DNA of 64,000 bases from Lachancea mirantina (taxonomy: Eukaryota > Ascomycota > Saccharomycetes > Saccharomycetales > Saccharomycetaceae): positions 441,926 through 505,925 of the forward strand of contig LT598463.1 in NCBI GenBank assembly GCA_900074745.1, in the 5' to 3' direction. The notes beneath the pieces were generated by a model. That model did not search any database. It saw nothing but the letters and a program-made list of their open reading frames with translations, and was not told the origin of the DNA. Below are positions 37,027 to 47,463 of this stretch, one piece after another. Position 1 is the first letter of the stretch, and every line of letters starts with the position of its first letter. The position numbers and the translations under genes are program-made.

Positions 37027-38412
37027 ATGTCCTCATCTGATATTTTCGATGTTTTAAATATTCAACAGCCGAAATCGAGCAGTCCACCGTCAACGAGTAC
37101 TACACCCGGTGCAAGTCGATTACCGAAACCGCAAATGACAGGTATGCAGCGAGAATTGTACAATTTATTGGGGGACAATTCACCGTCTTTGACTGTACAA
37201 AAGGGCAGTAAATTCAAAGACAAATTAAATGCACTGTCGAAGCCGTCGCCCTGGACTCTGGCAGAGTTCGAGACGGCATCGTCCGTCAAGTTGAGACACT
37301 GGGTGAAAGGATCTAAAGAGTTGATCGAAGAACAACCTCAACCAAGAACTTTTGACAAATTCAACACCAAGTTAAGCATTCCGACGTTCTCTCAAGAAGA
37401 ATATGAGGACTTTATGGGGGACGAAAAGGAACAAGTAGCCCTGAAAGAATGGACGTTTGATGAAATTGATAATTTGTTCAATTCTTGTCGCAAGTACGAT
37501 TTACGCTGGTTTGTCATTTATGACCGTTATGAATCCAGCAAACAACGAAGCCTCGAAGATCTCAAAGAATTATTTTATCTCGTTTGTGAACGATATTTTA
37601 TCAAACAGGAGCCCGAAAATCCACTTCTGCCGTCACTGAAGTTCTCGAAAGGCCGTGAACTTGAACGTAAAAACTACTTGGCAAGACTTTTGTCTCGCAC
37701 TGCTGCTGAAATCGCAGAGGAAGAAGCACTTATTATTGAGTCCAAGAAATATGAAATGGCTGCCAAGAAAACTTTGAGCGAAAGAGAAGCAATACTGCGA
37801 TTATTGGACTCTCCGAACTCAGAAAAACCAGTCGTCCAATACTTGAGCTCTCAAGGTTTGACCCAGTTATACAACAGTCTCCTTGTGGATAAAAGTCGGA
37901 AACGTAAACATGATGCAAATGCTCCTGAGAATCCGTGGATGAAACAACAGCATCATTTCGCTCAACAACGGCAACAGATGCAACAGGCGCAAGACGGGAA
38001 GAAAGAGGCCGCGGCTAATCTCGCAACGCAAGCAAATAAAAAGACCAAGAAACAAAGACAAGAAATGCAGAACGCTATGAAAAGAAAGGCCGATAGCGAG
38101 TATGCTGAACATCTGCTTCAAAATTTTACCCCAGAAGAAAGAAGTTTACTGGGAGTACAGGCTCATGGAGAAAAATTAACGCCAGGTGTGTTTCTCCGCT
38201 CAAGTAAACTCCCCGTCTTTAAACCTGCCGTCCAAAACAAAGTAAATGCCATGTTACAAGAGCTTGGACTGCCATCGAGGCCAGCTATGCTAACAGCTGC
38301 TATAGTCCAGAAGCAGGAGGATTTATTAAAGCGAGTTATGACGCTTCTTGATATAAAGAAGCAGCTCGACAAACATGAAGCCGAGAAATCTGCTACTAAC
38401 GAAATAAGTTGA
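37027..38412 (+). CDS. SWC4: Swc4/Eaf2, SWR1 and NuA4 subunit (DMAP1 homologue)
   Basis: The 461-residue protein is Swc4, shared by the SWR1 remodeler (H2A.Z exchange) and the NuA4 acetyltransferase. It begins MSSSDIFDVLNIQQ. The SANT-like DNA/histone-binding module is EWTFDEIDNLFNSCRKYDLRWFVIYDRY, preceded by PWTLAEF and followed by the helical YNSLLVDKSRKRKHD region. The C-terminal DMAP1 domain includes RSSKLPVFKPAVQNKVNAMLQELGLPSRP. Length is close to the yeast protein (476). It converges closely with MMS22, 73 bases between stops. Confidence 0.93.
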   Translation: MSSSDIFDVLNIQQPKSSSPPSTSTTPGASRLPKPQMTGMQRELYNLLGDNSPSLTVQKGSKFKDKLNALSKPSPWTLAEFETASSVKLRHWVKGSKELIEEQPQPRTFDKFNTKLSIPTFSQEEYEDFMGDEKEQVALKEWTFDEIDNLFNSCRKYDLRWFVIYDRYESSKQRSLEDLKELFYLVCERYFIKQEPENPLLPSLKFSKGRELERKNYLARLLSRTAAEIAEEEALIIESKKYEMAAKKTLSEREAILRLLDSPNSEKPVVQYLSSQGLTQLYNSLLVDKSRKRKHDANAPENPWMKQQHHFAQQRQQMQQAQDGKKEAAANLATQANKKTKKQRQEMQNAMKRKADSEYAEHLLQNFTPEERSLLGVQAHGEKLTPGVFLRSSKLPVFKPAVQNKVNAMLQELGLPSRPAMLTAAIVQKQEDLLKRVMTLLDIKKQLDKHEAEKSATNEIS

Positions 38413-38485
38413 AATGCATTATTTATATTTTTATAAATGTAAAAGTTTGAATGGAATTCTACGAACACCCTTAACAGGACAGAAT

Positions 38486-41400
38486 TTAATGTCGATAACT
38501 CGTCAAAACCTTTAATTGTGAAATGAGAGCGTCAGTTTTGTCCCGCAAAACATGCTCAGGTGTCTTCTCTATACAGGCTCCAGGATCGAGTTTTTCCGCG
38601 TGTTTTAGCGTTACTTTCGCCGAAATGAATAACGGACTTGTCATTTTCTGCCAGAAACTTGCTTCGGCGACAGGACGAGACAAAAATAGCCTTGTATCTT
38701 CTATAAGAGAATCATACTCTGCAAACCCAGAAGCGAGCATAAGTATACGTCGCATAAAAGTGCACATTTCAACCCAAAAATTCAAGATAAGTGAATTTTT
38801 TCGAATCACTAGTGTTCTTGAGAAGCCATGGCAAAGCAGCTGGTGCAACTGTATTAATGGTAAAAACTCGCTTGGACTAACCTGGCAACATTGATCGCCC
38901 ATCATTTTGTTGATGATGCCAACCAACACTGAGAGAAGAGCCCAGTTTATATCAGATCTTGTATTCCAATTGATCATTGCGTTCACCTGAATGAGGGAAC
39001 AAATAAATGTAATGTCGTTTTCATAGACATTTTGGGCAAAAGAGCACTTTAAGGCGTCAACAAAGGCCAAAAAATTTCCCCTGTTCTTGAAAGATTGGAC
39101 CAATCGATCTTGAACTAAGAACGCCCTCTCAAAATCATTAGTCTTCATTCTCAGTAATTCTCGAAACGCGCTTTTTTCCGTTTCGACGTTGGAAATATTA
39201 AACTGCTCTTTGAGATACAAAAAATCGTCTTCCGCCTTCACTTTATCGAAGAAACCTGAATTGATGAATTCCATAATTCTTGCATGGAGATCTCTTTTAT
39301 TTGGCTGTTGCAGAAAGTCAACTTTCAAATTCTTAACACAGTCTTTGATCAGATTGACGTATCCTGCAGCTTCGAAAGCCCTCAAAACCTTGCATATCAA
39401 TTCAACGTGCCCGACAAATGAAAACCCATAGATTTGAGGTTTAAAGTTCTCATCTTTTCCCGCAAGTGATAGCAGATACTTGACAAACAGGGAGTCTGCT
39501 CGCCTCAACAACAATTCCACTACAACTTGATAAAGTGCAAATTTGATCTGTTCAAAGACCGTTCTGCCACAATACGTCAACAGTTTTGTTAAAAATTGTA
39601 GCTTTATATCATCTTGCTCGCCGAAAGGATTGTAACTGAGAATGGACCACCAAGTTAGCCTATTCTCGCCAACCAAATAGTTCATCACTTTGCAACAAGG
39701 ATCGAGCAAGCGAACGTCTTTGGGAGCATTGGTAATTAGAAATTGATAGAGATGCGTCTGAACCCAAGGAGCTTCCAAGCTTTCAACGTTATTGGCATAT
39801 AACGAAAAGATTGATGTCAAAGTTACGAATCTTGTTCGGTCCTCAATCATGCATGTTAAAGTGGGAAAGCAGCCTTTGAGAAAAACGCCTTTCGTTTTAC
39901 CCATCTTTTCAACGAAGGATGGGATTTGAGTCAAAAAACTATTCCATTGGTTGTCTAACCCGGGGCGATGCGCTTTCACGGTGACCTGACACAATGACAC
40001 TAGAATTCTTCCTTTGAATGGCACGTCCCTAGAGGAGTTCAATTCAAGAAGGGATGAGACACCACTCAAAATTGAAATAAAAGAACGTTCGGTCATTCTG
40101 GGCTGCTTGTCCCCTGCAAGAAAAGGCGAAACAAGACTCTCTAGCTGTTTTTCATGACTCTTCCTAGATTTTCGAGCCAATACTATTAGCAAATTAATCC
40201 GATTGACAAGCAAGGTCTCACTATCATGAGTTGTTAGTTCGCTCAGGGGAGTCATTTTCTCAATCATGGCCTGTGATAAGTTTGAAGTGCTCACTATAGC
40301 CAAAAATCTGTTAAAAAGAGTTGCTGGCCCTACGTCTAGATGGCTCGAGATGATAGCAGCATCAGAACTCATTTTTGATCTCTCTTCTTCAAAATCTGTG
40401 AATTTTCTTCTCTTAAACAGTTCGTAGAGTCGGAGCAACAGATAGTCGTCGGCTTTCCACAAGTGCGTATTCAAAGCCGATTCCACAAAGAGAATATTTG
40501 ACGACATTGAATTGAAAGAGTTACCACCAATATCCAAAGCATTCCAGAAAGTATGATGTACCGGGAACATCTCTAGTGTGAAGAGCAGCAGCTCAGACTG
40601 TAAAGAAAACGCAGACAATCTTTCCCAAAATGAGATGGTCAATTGTTGCTTAGTTAAGAGGATGCCTAACATTTGCATGCTATCCTTGAGCAAACTTATA
40701 TCGTCAGCTGTCGCCTTAGCATAGCATTTTGAAAGAAGCCTGACACAGGCAACCGTATTGTCAATTATCTTTGATTGTAATTCTTGTCTGACGCTTGACG
40801 GTATGTTGTTGAATTTTGAGACTTGAAACAACAGAACTTGACAAATTGCGATCTGATAAAAATGCACGGCTTTGGCACGATCCCTCAAAGAATTGACCTT
40901 TGATCGGAATTCGATGTGGAATGACTCAACGGCATTTTTGAGATCAGGAAGGTCGCATAAATTGCAAAATAATAACAGGAATCGGGCGAGCTTCAATATT
41001 TCTATTTCAGATGCTCCCAATTTGATGATATGTTCAAAAATTTGGCGGATCTCTTGAATGCAGATCGGTGAGAACTTGGAAACGGTATACCGTTTACCAG
41101 ACAAAGAGGCCGTGAATGATTGGCATGGATCTAGAGGCTCGTCGTTAACAATTGAGATTATTATCGGTATTATGGAGTCAGACCGAGATTTGCTCCTTGA
41201 TGGAGTATGAAAACGAGTGTCCTCAGGATAGGCGCGTTCGTTTGAATGCAATACAGTAAATTCAGACGCCTCGTTCTCGACAACAGTTTCAAAAAACTGC
41301 CTGTTTCTCTTGTTTGTGTGTTGGGTTATTTCACTGGCTTGAAGTGTAAGCGCGGGTACAGGTTTAAAGTAATGCTGTAAAGATTCTTTATTTTTTCGTC

Positions 41401-42436
41401 CACTTGTTTCTCTAGATCGTTCCGATCGCTGAGTTTTGACTCGTTTTATGGTCCTCTTGGGGTTCGTCAAACCAAAATTTGATCTCGTACCTGCAGAACG
41501 CTGCTTGATTTGATGAGACCCGGGTTTTTTTTTAGTGCGGGCCAACGAATTGACAATGTTTGACTGCTTTTCACGATGGTATCGACGACGAAGACGACGA
41601 GCAGTTTCGTGTTTCCTTTTTGGTCTGTCAAGCATGAAATTAATTTCATGGCTAACTTCTTTGGCCTCAGTTGCGTTGGAAAATGGTTCACTATCGCTAA
41701 TAACTTCAATATCAGGACGACTAATAAACAAATTTTCATCGTGTGTTTCTTCATTTTGTCCAATAGGCTCTGAATGACGATCGGTTATATTAAGCCGGTC
41801 TAGTGCGTCCTTCTTGGGGCGTGACGCACCGCTGAACAAATTTACGTGATCTACCACTAACTGGGATGACGGATGTATTGTTCCCGGCTTCTGAAAGTCG
41901 TTTGAACTTGCAACTTTAGTATTCCGAGCGATGGATGGTATCGTACTCGATGTCTCATATCCAGTTTTCTCTGCTTCGTCTCCGCTGAACCTCCCATCTA
42001 CGGAAAAGTCGGTACGAAAACTTTCGTCAGAACTTACAGAAAAGTCAAGCCAATCCTGCGTATCTTCCAACAAATTTTGAGATACGTCCACGTCTTGCTT
42101 CGATTTCGCTGAAGAATCTTTCCTAGCCGACCTTTTACATCCCTCATTGTTTGTTGCATCAAGTCCATCAAACAAAAATTTGTAATTCAATTTATCAATC
42201 TTGTAAGGGTTTCGTTGAATCGCGGTTCTCTCTCGTAGCCGTCTACGAGTCTTCTTGTCGTAAATTGCATTGTTCACTACAGTTGAAGAAACTACACTGC
42301 TCTCCTCATCGCCCACAGATCCCAATGGAAGGAAACTTTCTGCTATCGAGTAATTGTTTTGTGCATTCCAGTAGATCGTCTCGCATTCTTCAACCTCTGA
42401 ATCTGATATAAGAGATTTAGTTGAACTCTCATCCAT
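38486..42436 (-). CDS. MMS22: Mms22, replication-fork repair scaffold
   Basis: This 1316-residue protein is assigned to Mms22, the substrate adaptor of the Rtt101-Mms1 cullin ligase that stabilises stalled replication forks. The first third is hydrophilic and probably disordered, with acidic Ser-rich and basic patches (KRTIKRVKTQRSER). The remainder is a long helical repeat protein without catalytic motif. Identification rests on position: in S. cerevisiae MMS22 also lies divergently next to BUD6 and near EST2. It also rests on size (yeast about 1454). Only 117 bases separate it from BUD6, so both promoters must fit there. Confidence 0.85.
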   Translation of the reverse strand: MDESSTKSLISDSEVEECETIYWNAQNNYSIAESFLPLGSVGDEESSVVSSTVVNNAIYDKKTRRRLRERTAIQRNPYKIDKLNYKFLFDGLDATNNEGCKRSARKDSSAKSKQDVDVSQNLLEDTQDWLDFSVSSDESFRTDFSVDGRFSGDEAEKTGYETSSTIPSIARNTKVASSNDFQKPGTIHPSSQLVVDHVNLFSGASRPKKDALDRLNITDRHSEPIGQNEETHDENLFISRPDIEVISDSEPFSNATEAKEVSHEINFMLDRPKRKHETARRLRRRYHREKQSNIVNSLARTKKKPGSHQIKQRSAGTRSNFGLTNPKRTIKRVKTQRSERSRETSGRKNKESLQHYFKPVPALTLQASEITQHTNKRNRQFFETVVENEASEFTVLHSNERAYPEDTRFHTPSRSKSRSDSIIPIIISIVNDEPLDPCQSFTASLSGKRYTVSKFSPICIQEIRQIFEHIIKLGASEIEILKLARFLLLFCNLCDLPDLKNAVESFHIEFRSKVNSLRDRAKAVHFYQIAICQVLLFQVSKFNNIPSSVRQELQSKIIDNTVACVRLLSKCYAKATADDISLLKDSMQMLGILLTKQQLTISFWERLSAFSLQSELLLFTLEMFPVHHTFWNALDIGGNSFNSMSSNILFVESALNTHLWKADDYLLLRLYELFKRRKFTDFEEERSKMSSDAAIISSHLDVGPATLFNRFLAIVSTSNLSQAMIEKMTPLSELTTHDSETLLVNRINLLIVLARKSRKSHEKQLESLVSPFLAGDKQPRMTERSFISILSGVSSLLELNSSRDVPFKGRILVSLCQVTVKAHRPGLDNQWNSFLTQIPSFVEKMGKTKGVFLKGCFPTLTCMIEDRTRFVTLTSIFSLYANNVESLEAPWVQTHLYQFLITNAPKDVRLLDPCCKVMNYLVGENRLTWWSILSYNPFGEQDDIKLQFLTKLLTYCGRTVFEQIKFALYQVVVELLLRRADSLFVKYLLSLAGKDENFKPQIYGFSFVGHVELICKVLRAFEAAGYVNLIKDCVKNLKVDFLQQPNKRDLHARIMEFINSGFFDKVKAEDDFLYLKEQFNISNVETEKSAFRELLRMKTNDFERAFLVQDRLVQSFKNRGNFLAFVDALKCSFAQNVYENDITFICSLIQVNAMINWNTRSDINWALLSVLVGIINKMMGDQCCQVSPSEFLPLIQLHQLLCHGFSRTLVIRKNSLILNFWVEMCTFMRRILMLASGFAEYDSLIEDTRLFLSRPVAEASFWQKMTSPLFISAKVTLKHAEKLDPGACIEKTPEHVLRDKTDALISQLKVLTSYRH

Positions 42437-42553
42437 GTGTGTTTCAATTTACGAGAGAAGGTTACTTGGATTTCGAAAAAAGGTTCTACTTTAATTATCA
42501 CTGGGCTAGTGAAACAAGACATATAAAAGACTATAAAACCTGAGAAATATCGG

Positions 42554-44737
42554 ATGCCCGCAAAATCTCAAGATGATTCTAGAAGCAATTCACCATTTTC
42601 ATCAAATCCGTCCATGAAACCATCGTCCTCCACCTCTAAAAGTGTTTCTACTGTGGATAGCAGTGTGACGCGATTGTTGATGTCAACAAAACAATTACTC
42701 CAACGGTTGACACAGTGGTCCAAGGGACAAGCAAATGAACGAAATGTGTCTGATGCATACGTGCAACTTGGTAACGATTTTAAATTGGTTTCGAAGCATT
42801 TTTCGCATTCTGGACTGGATGTTACGGATTTGGGTGATGTTCCAATGAATCTAAGAAAAGTGCTTGAGGTTGCACTTAGGGAAACACCGTCGGAGGCAGT
42901 ACTAGATCGGTACTTGCCTAGTATTCGAGAGATTATTGTAAGTTTATTGGATAAGTTGAAAGTGAAACAAGCTTTAATGAGAAATTTGAAACAACAAGTA
43001 GGATCGAGAAGTTTACCGGTAACACCAACGGGTCAGGCAAGAGCTTCTTCTGCTACTTTTCCGGAATCATTTGAAGATGCGAAAGATAATGGCACACATA
43101 TTGAGGTTCGCAGTCCAGCGGCTGTAAGTACTCCATTACGAAGGTCTTCGGGTTCCTCTCAGCAAATGGGAGAGTCCAGTCGAGCACTTGATCGTCTCAA
43201 AAAGGGCGATACGCTTCAAAGAAGAGCTTCTAAGAGGTTTTCTGCCTATCATATGGCTAAGCTTGCCCATCATGCCGTTTCAGATGCTCCTAACATGACG
43301 CCAGTACCAGTACCAGGCCTAGCTGTTGGTGTGGAAAATCTATCTCCACAGGGCACCGATCAAGCCTCTGCTAAGCAATTAAAAGATGAATTAGCCGCAA
43401 CTACACAAAGAGTTACGGGAATTTCAGCAGAAAAAACTCCTACTTTCGGAACAATTCAACTTTTGCTGAGAATTGGGAATAAAACGAAAAAATGTTCTGC
43501 GTCTCAGCCCATAAATTTTAATACTTTGAGGCTTTTGTTCTTAGAAAAATTCACTTACACACCGGGAGAGACCGCGTTCCCCGAGATTTATATCCAAGAA
43601 CCTGGTGATCAAGTTCCTTACGAATTAGAGGAAGTGCAACTGCCACGCATCAAGAATGGATCTTTACTCGAACTTCAAGTCCCTACAGAACCCAACGTAG
43701 GTGGTAATGATTTGCTAAATCTGGCAGAAGAATTTTCGAAGCTAAAATCAGAGCTTTTGGTTCAACAGCAGGCATTTTTCAAAAGTTTCCGCACCACTGA
43801 TACTGGAATAGCTGTAATGCCTGATAGAAACGGTGGCAAACTTGCTGAAGAGAGCACATCAAGATCCAATAGTTTTAAAAATCCAAACTTCAAAGGTTTA
43901 AAGCATGACTTGTCGGTATTGAAGCAACTCCATACAAATAATAGCGAAGATTTGCATTCTAATATCGCTATCTTGTCGCAAAAACTTGAAAGGTTTAGAT
44001 CGCTGTCATTCCATGCTTCCACAAGTGCCAATCGAGTCTACATGGAGAAAGCTCACAGTAAGTTATCTGAAGTGTCAGATGAATTGTTGGGTAAAGTTGA
44101 TGACTTGCAGGATATTATCGAGGCAATGAGGAAAGACGTAGCGGTGAGAGGATCAAAGCCCTCAAAGAAGAAGATAGAGGCAGTTTCACTGGAAATCACA
44201 GGAGCTGATGATGCGTTGCGAACCATGAACTCTTACATTGAAACTGAGAAACCCAATTGGAAGAGAATATGGGAAAGTGAGCTTGAAAAAGTTTGCGAAG
44301 AGCAACAATTTTTAAAGCTGCAGGAAGATTTGGCCTTTGACTTCGGAGAAGATCTTAGAAAAGCTATCGAAACGTTTGACCTTGTAAAAATGTGTTGTGA
44401 GGAGCAGGAGAAAAACCCCAAGAGGGCAAGAGGAAAACCTTTACTACCTATACCAAAACCAGGGACGTTCAATCAAGTTAGGGAAGCTGTGCTCTTGGAG
44501 GTTCAGTCATTAGCACCTGATCACGACAGTCGCGTTGAGGCGATCGAAAAAGCGGAGAGGCTCAGGCTAAGAGAGAGAGGTTTCGGAGAGACCACTGATT
44601 TTGAAGATGAGCTGGGAAGTTTTGTCGGAAAGGGGAGCTTTAAGAAGGCTGGAGGCATTGCAGAAATAGAAAAGGCTAGAAAACAAAAAGATCAAGAAAA
44701 TATAAAAGCTTCTTTCCAGACGGCGAGTATTCGTTGA
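42554..44737 (+). CDS. BUD6: Bud6/Aip3 actin nucleation cofactor
   Basis: The 727-residue protein is Bud6 (Aip3), a polarisome protein that recruits actin monomers for the formin Bni1 at the bud tip. The N-terminal part (residues about 40-150) holds a conserved helical block (SVTRLLMSTKQLLQRLTQWS, VQLGNDFKLVSKHFSH), used for localisation. The C-terminal half is the AIP3 coiled-coil core (PTFGTIQLLLRIGNKTKKCS, KAHSKLSEVSDELLGKVDDL, NWKRIWESELEKVCEEQQFL) and ends in the flank that contacts actin. Its stop lies 30 bases from that of EST2 on the opposite strand. Confidence 0.94.
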   Translation: MPAKSQDDSRSNSPFSSNPSMKPSSSTSKSVSTVDSSVTRLLMSTKQLLQRLTQWSKGQANERNVSDAYVQLGNDFKLVSKHFSHSGLDVTDLGDVPMNLRKVLEVALRETPSEAVLDRYLPSIREIIVSLLDKLKVKQALMRNLKQQVGSRSLPVTPTGQARASSATFPESFEDAKDNGTHIEVRSPAAVSTPLRRSSGSSQQMGESSRALDRLKKGDTLQRRASKRFSAYHMAKLAHHAVSDAPNMTPVPVPGLAVGVENLSPQGTDQASAKQLKDELAATTQRVTGISAEKTPTFGTIQLLLRIGNKTKKCSASQPINFNTLRLLFLEKFTYTPGETAFPEIYIQEPGDQVPYELEEVQLPRIKNGSLLELQVPTEPNVGGNDLLNLAEEFSKLKSELLVQQQAFFKSFRTTDTGIAVMPDRNGGKLAEESTSRSNSFKNPNFKGLKHDLSVLKQLHTNNSEDLHSNIAILSQKLERFRSLSFHASTSANRVYMEKAHSKLSEVSDELLGKVDDLQDIIEAMRKDVAVRGSKPSKKKIEAVSLEITGADDALRTMNSYIETEKPNWKRIWESELEKVCEEQQFLKLQEDLAFDFGEDLRKAIETFDLVKMCCEEQEKNPKRARGKPLLPIPKPGTFNQVREAVLLEVQSLAPDHDSRVEAIEKAERLRLRERGFGETTDFEDELGSFVGKGSFKKAGGIAEIEKARKQKDQENIKASFQTASIR

Positions 44738-44767
44738 AAGCTTTTCTGTAAGGGTCGTTCCTCATTT

Positions 44768-47320
44768 TCAGAACTCATCAATCAGTTCCAGGGTCCTGAG
44801 TGGCATAACTTGGTTAAAAGGAAGCTTTTCGACAACACTTCTCCATATTATTTGTTCAATAGCGGTCTCTACCAACTTTTTTCTGGATGAACTGACATTA
44901 CCCCGCAAACAAAGCCTCAAAGTGACCGATAGCATTTCGTCATAAAACGCTTTGAAGGTGTGAAGCTCGAGATCTAGGTACTTAGTTGACCTTACAAAAG
45001 ACTCGGCGATATTGGCAACATTGGCTTCCAAATGCTTCAAAATAGATGACCAGCTATTCAATTCGAAGATGAATAGATTACCGATCAGTCGCCGGCGATA
45101 CGTGTTCAACAATGAAGCATAGATCGCATTCGCCGACAGTGAGTAAAAGCGCGTGACATTAAGCATCTCTGAGCTTTTGTAACAATCGAGAGATCGGGAA
45201 TCTATGTTTAATCCGCAAAACTTTATGATATGCTCGTGAGGTAGCCCACCGGAATACTGGACCTTGCTTTCGTTGACGATGGCATTGTAGTCGGGAAATC
45301 CCTTTTTGACAAGGTTCTTCAGCTTGTTAATTTGACTACTTTCAGTTGAGATCATCAAAAAATCATCGGCAAGACGCAAGAGTAAGCTGGTACCTTTCTC
45401 TTGGCGGAATTCATCGTAATGCGATACCAAGTCCTCATACAAATAATCAACGAACGTTGCAGATAATGCGGCTCCTTGAAAAATTCCTTCTTTGCGAACG
45501 AAACGATTACCTCCAATGTTTATTTGTATTTCAGAGAGTTCTCTCCTGACAACATCGAGCAACACCTCCTTAGTTATGTGAATAGCCGCCGAATGATCAA
45601 CATATGTCGTGTTTCGAATATATTTGCTGGAACCATTAATGCTTTTGACTCTACGAATCTTTTCAGTACTTGGCGTAAATACCAATCCGGAACGAACAAC
45701 AAAGTCAGTTTCTTCCTTAAAGGCATCGAGGATGAGTGAATGAACTTTGGAAACAGGTACTGAGTCGTAACAGTCCCTGATGTCAAACTTAATATAATGC
45801 AAATCTGACAATGATTTACCTTCCTGAAGAAATGAGTTCTTGAAATGACGCAAGCGTTCGGGTATATCGTTTGGCGATTTCAGAGTCGTCGATTCTGGAA
45901 AATGCACTTTCTTCAAGTGATTGAGAATGCAAAGTGTTGGTTTCAACTTGCGCCTCTGGTACTCTCTCCAAAATGCCTTTTCTTCCATATTACGACATTT
46001 TGCGGAAACATAGATAACTCTAAAACAGCCTAAAGAAGGTTTTGGAATCAGACGTAGGGACCCAGAAGGAGAACTCGAAAATCTGTCCCCCACTAGGTGA
46101 CCACTGAGAGACTTTGTTTTCAGGTATTTCAGCGTATAATTCTGAAGAAATGGTCTTGTCATGCGAGACCATGTCTCATGCTTGAAGAAAATTGCCTTCT
46201 TAGTCAAGAGTTCTTCAGTAACATGAAAGAAGGCCTTCAACAGGCGTGGTATGAAATTTTTGAACACAAAACGGATGAAAGCTTCACCGATTTCAACGTT
46301 AATTGAAAGGGCACGCGGTCCACGTTCACGTAAAACGTTACTCTTCGATAACTCCTTCCAGCGAAATTTGTGAGTTATAATTTGGAATGGAAGTTCCTCA
46401 TTTACCTTGAGCTGCAAGAATACCGCCAGCTTCGCGTAAACTTTGGAACGATTTGATTTATTTCCAAACAATTGATACGGAAACAAATTGTTTGTGGCCG
46501 CCACGATAAACTTGACAACGTTTTTTTTGTCAGTCTGATAATCAAAATTAGACTGCGCATTTGCGGGCCAATTTCCTGGGCAGAGTTTATCAACAATTGC
46601 GCGGTAATTCAGTTTCTTATGACGTTTGACGGCCACTGAAAATAGAAAACGAAGTCGCGCTATATTCACCGCATCGAGATCGCGAGCCATGAGCTTGGCA
46701 TCTTTCAAAACGTCCTCTAGCCAGAGTGTTGCATTTGTAGGTAGGATTGAGAAAGCTGTCCCAGTTTGTTTATCCTTGTAAAGAAGCGGTTCTAATGATG
46801 CGCACTTGCGAATTGTTTTACCGCTGGTAAGATCTTGTACATCAGAAAGCCCCCGTTTGTCGGGCTGAGTGCCCGATATTTGGTTCATATGAGTTCCATG
46901 GGATTCAAAAATGCTATGATTTATCAGAAGTTCGGTAAACAGCTCAGGGCCCAGCACACCAGCAATGGCACGCCAAGCTCCACTTTTAAGTTTTTTGACA
47001 CTCGAATTTGTTGCTTCGCAATGAACAGATCTATTGATCTGTTCATTCCTCGCTATCTTATAACCTCCCGATAAAACATTATTAGAAGCTCCACTTTGAA
47101 TCAGGTAGATAATAATTTTGTCCACCAATTCTCCATGAGAATCTGCTAGAATGAATGGACAATTAATTCGCAATCTGTTAGGTATTACTTGGCAATTATC
47201 CAAGACCTTCACAATATCAATCCCACCAGTAGCAACAATCGCGTTCAATCGCTCTTGGAAATCTTTAGATTGTCCTGAATTGCCCCATTCTTCCGTAATG
47301 AACTGTCTAAGACATCTCAT
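44768..47320 (-). CDS. EST2: Est2, telomerase reverse transcriptase
   Basis: The 850-residue protein is the catalytic subunit of telomerase. The essential N-terminal and RNA-binding parts precede motif 1 (LRLIPKPSLGCFRVIYVS). Catalytic motif A is KFDIRDCYDSVP with Asp513. Motif B' is EGIFQGAALSATFVDYLYEDL, motif C is LLRLADDFLMIST with Asp652-Asp653, and motif E contains FCGLNIDS. All three catalytic aspartates are present, with the same A-to-C spacing as the yeast enzyme (within one residue). A helical C-terminal extension follows. It is a host gene and not a retroelement: position between BUD6 and TAD3 matches S. cerevisiae. It shares a 143-base divergent promoter with TAD3. Confidence 0.97.
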   Translation of the reverse strand: MRCLRQFITEEWGNSGQSKDFQERLNAIVATGGIDIVKVLDNCQVIPNRLRINCPFILADSHGELVDKIIIYLIQSGASNNVLSGGYKIARNEQINRSVHCEATNSSVKKLKSGAWRAIAGVLGPELFTELLINHSIFESHGTHMNQISGTQPDKRGLSDVQDLTSGKTIRKCASLEPLLYKDKQTGTAFSILPTNATLWLEDVLKDAKLMARDLDAVNIARLRFLFSVAVKRHKKLNYRAIVDKLCPGNWPANAQSNFDYQTDKKNVVKFIVAATNNLFPYQLFGNKSNRSKVYAKLAVFLQLKVNEELPFQIITHKFRWKELSKSNVLRERGPRALSINVEIGEAFIRFVFKNFIPRLLKAFFHVTEELLTKKAIFFKHETWSRMTRPFLQNYTLKYLKTKSLSGHLVGDRFSSSPSGSLRLIPKPSLGCFRVIYVSAKCRNMEEKAFWREYQRRKLKPTLCILNHLKKVHFPESTTLKSPNDIPERLRHFKNSFLQEGKSLSDLHYIKFDIRDCYDSVPVSKVHSLILDAFKEETDFVVRSGLVFTPSTEKIRRVKSINGSSKYIRNTTYVDHSAAIHITKEVLLDVVRRELSEIQINIGGNRFVRKEGIFQGAALSATFVDYLYEDLVSHYDEFRQEKGTSLLLRLADDFLMISTESSQINKLKNLVKKGFPDYNAIVNESKVQYSGGLPHEHIIKFCGLNIDSRSLDCYKSSEMLNVTRFYSLSANAIYASLLNTYRRRLIGNLFIFELNSWSSILKHLEANVANIAESFVRSTKYLDLELHTFKAFYDEMLSVTLRLCLRGNVSSSRKKLVETAIEQIIWRSVVEKLPFNQVMPLRTLELIDEF

Positions 47321-47463
47321 AGAGCTATATTTTTGGCATCCAAGATGACAATGTTTTATTAGATGAATATCACCAATGTAGAATTAACGAAATGCCATTT
47401 ATCGAAAAAAAATGAGATCAAGAAATGCAATTAGATCAACTTACTCATGACTAGTGGTCGAGA

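Noticed and set aside
44768-47320. Reverse transcriptase motifs as a sign of a retroelement
   Set aside because: The motif set, length and position between BUD6 and TAD3 identify telomerase Est2. No element ends or other element genes are present.
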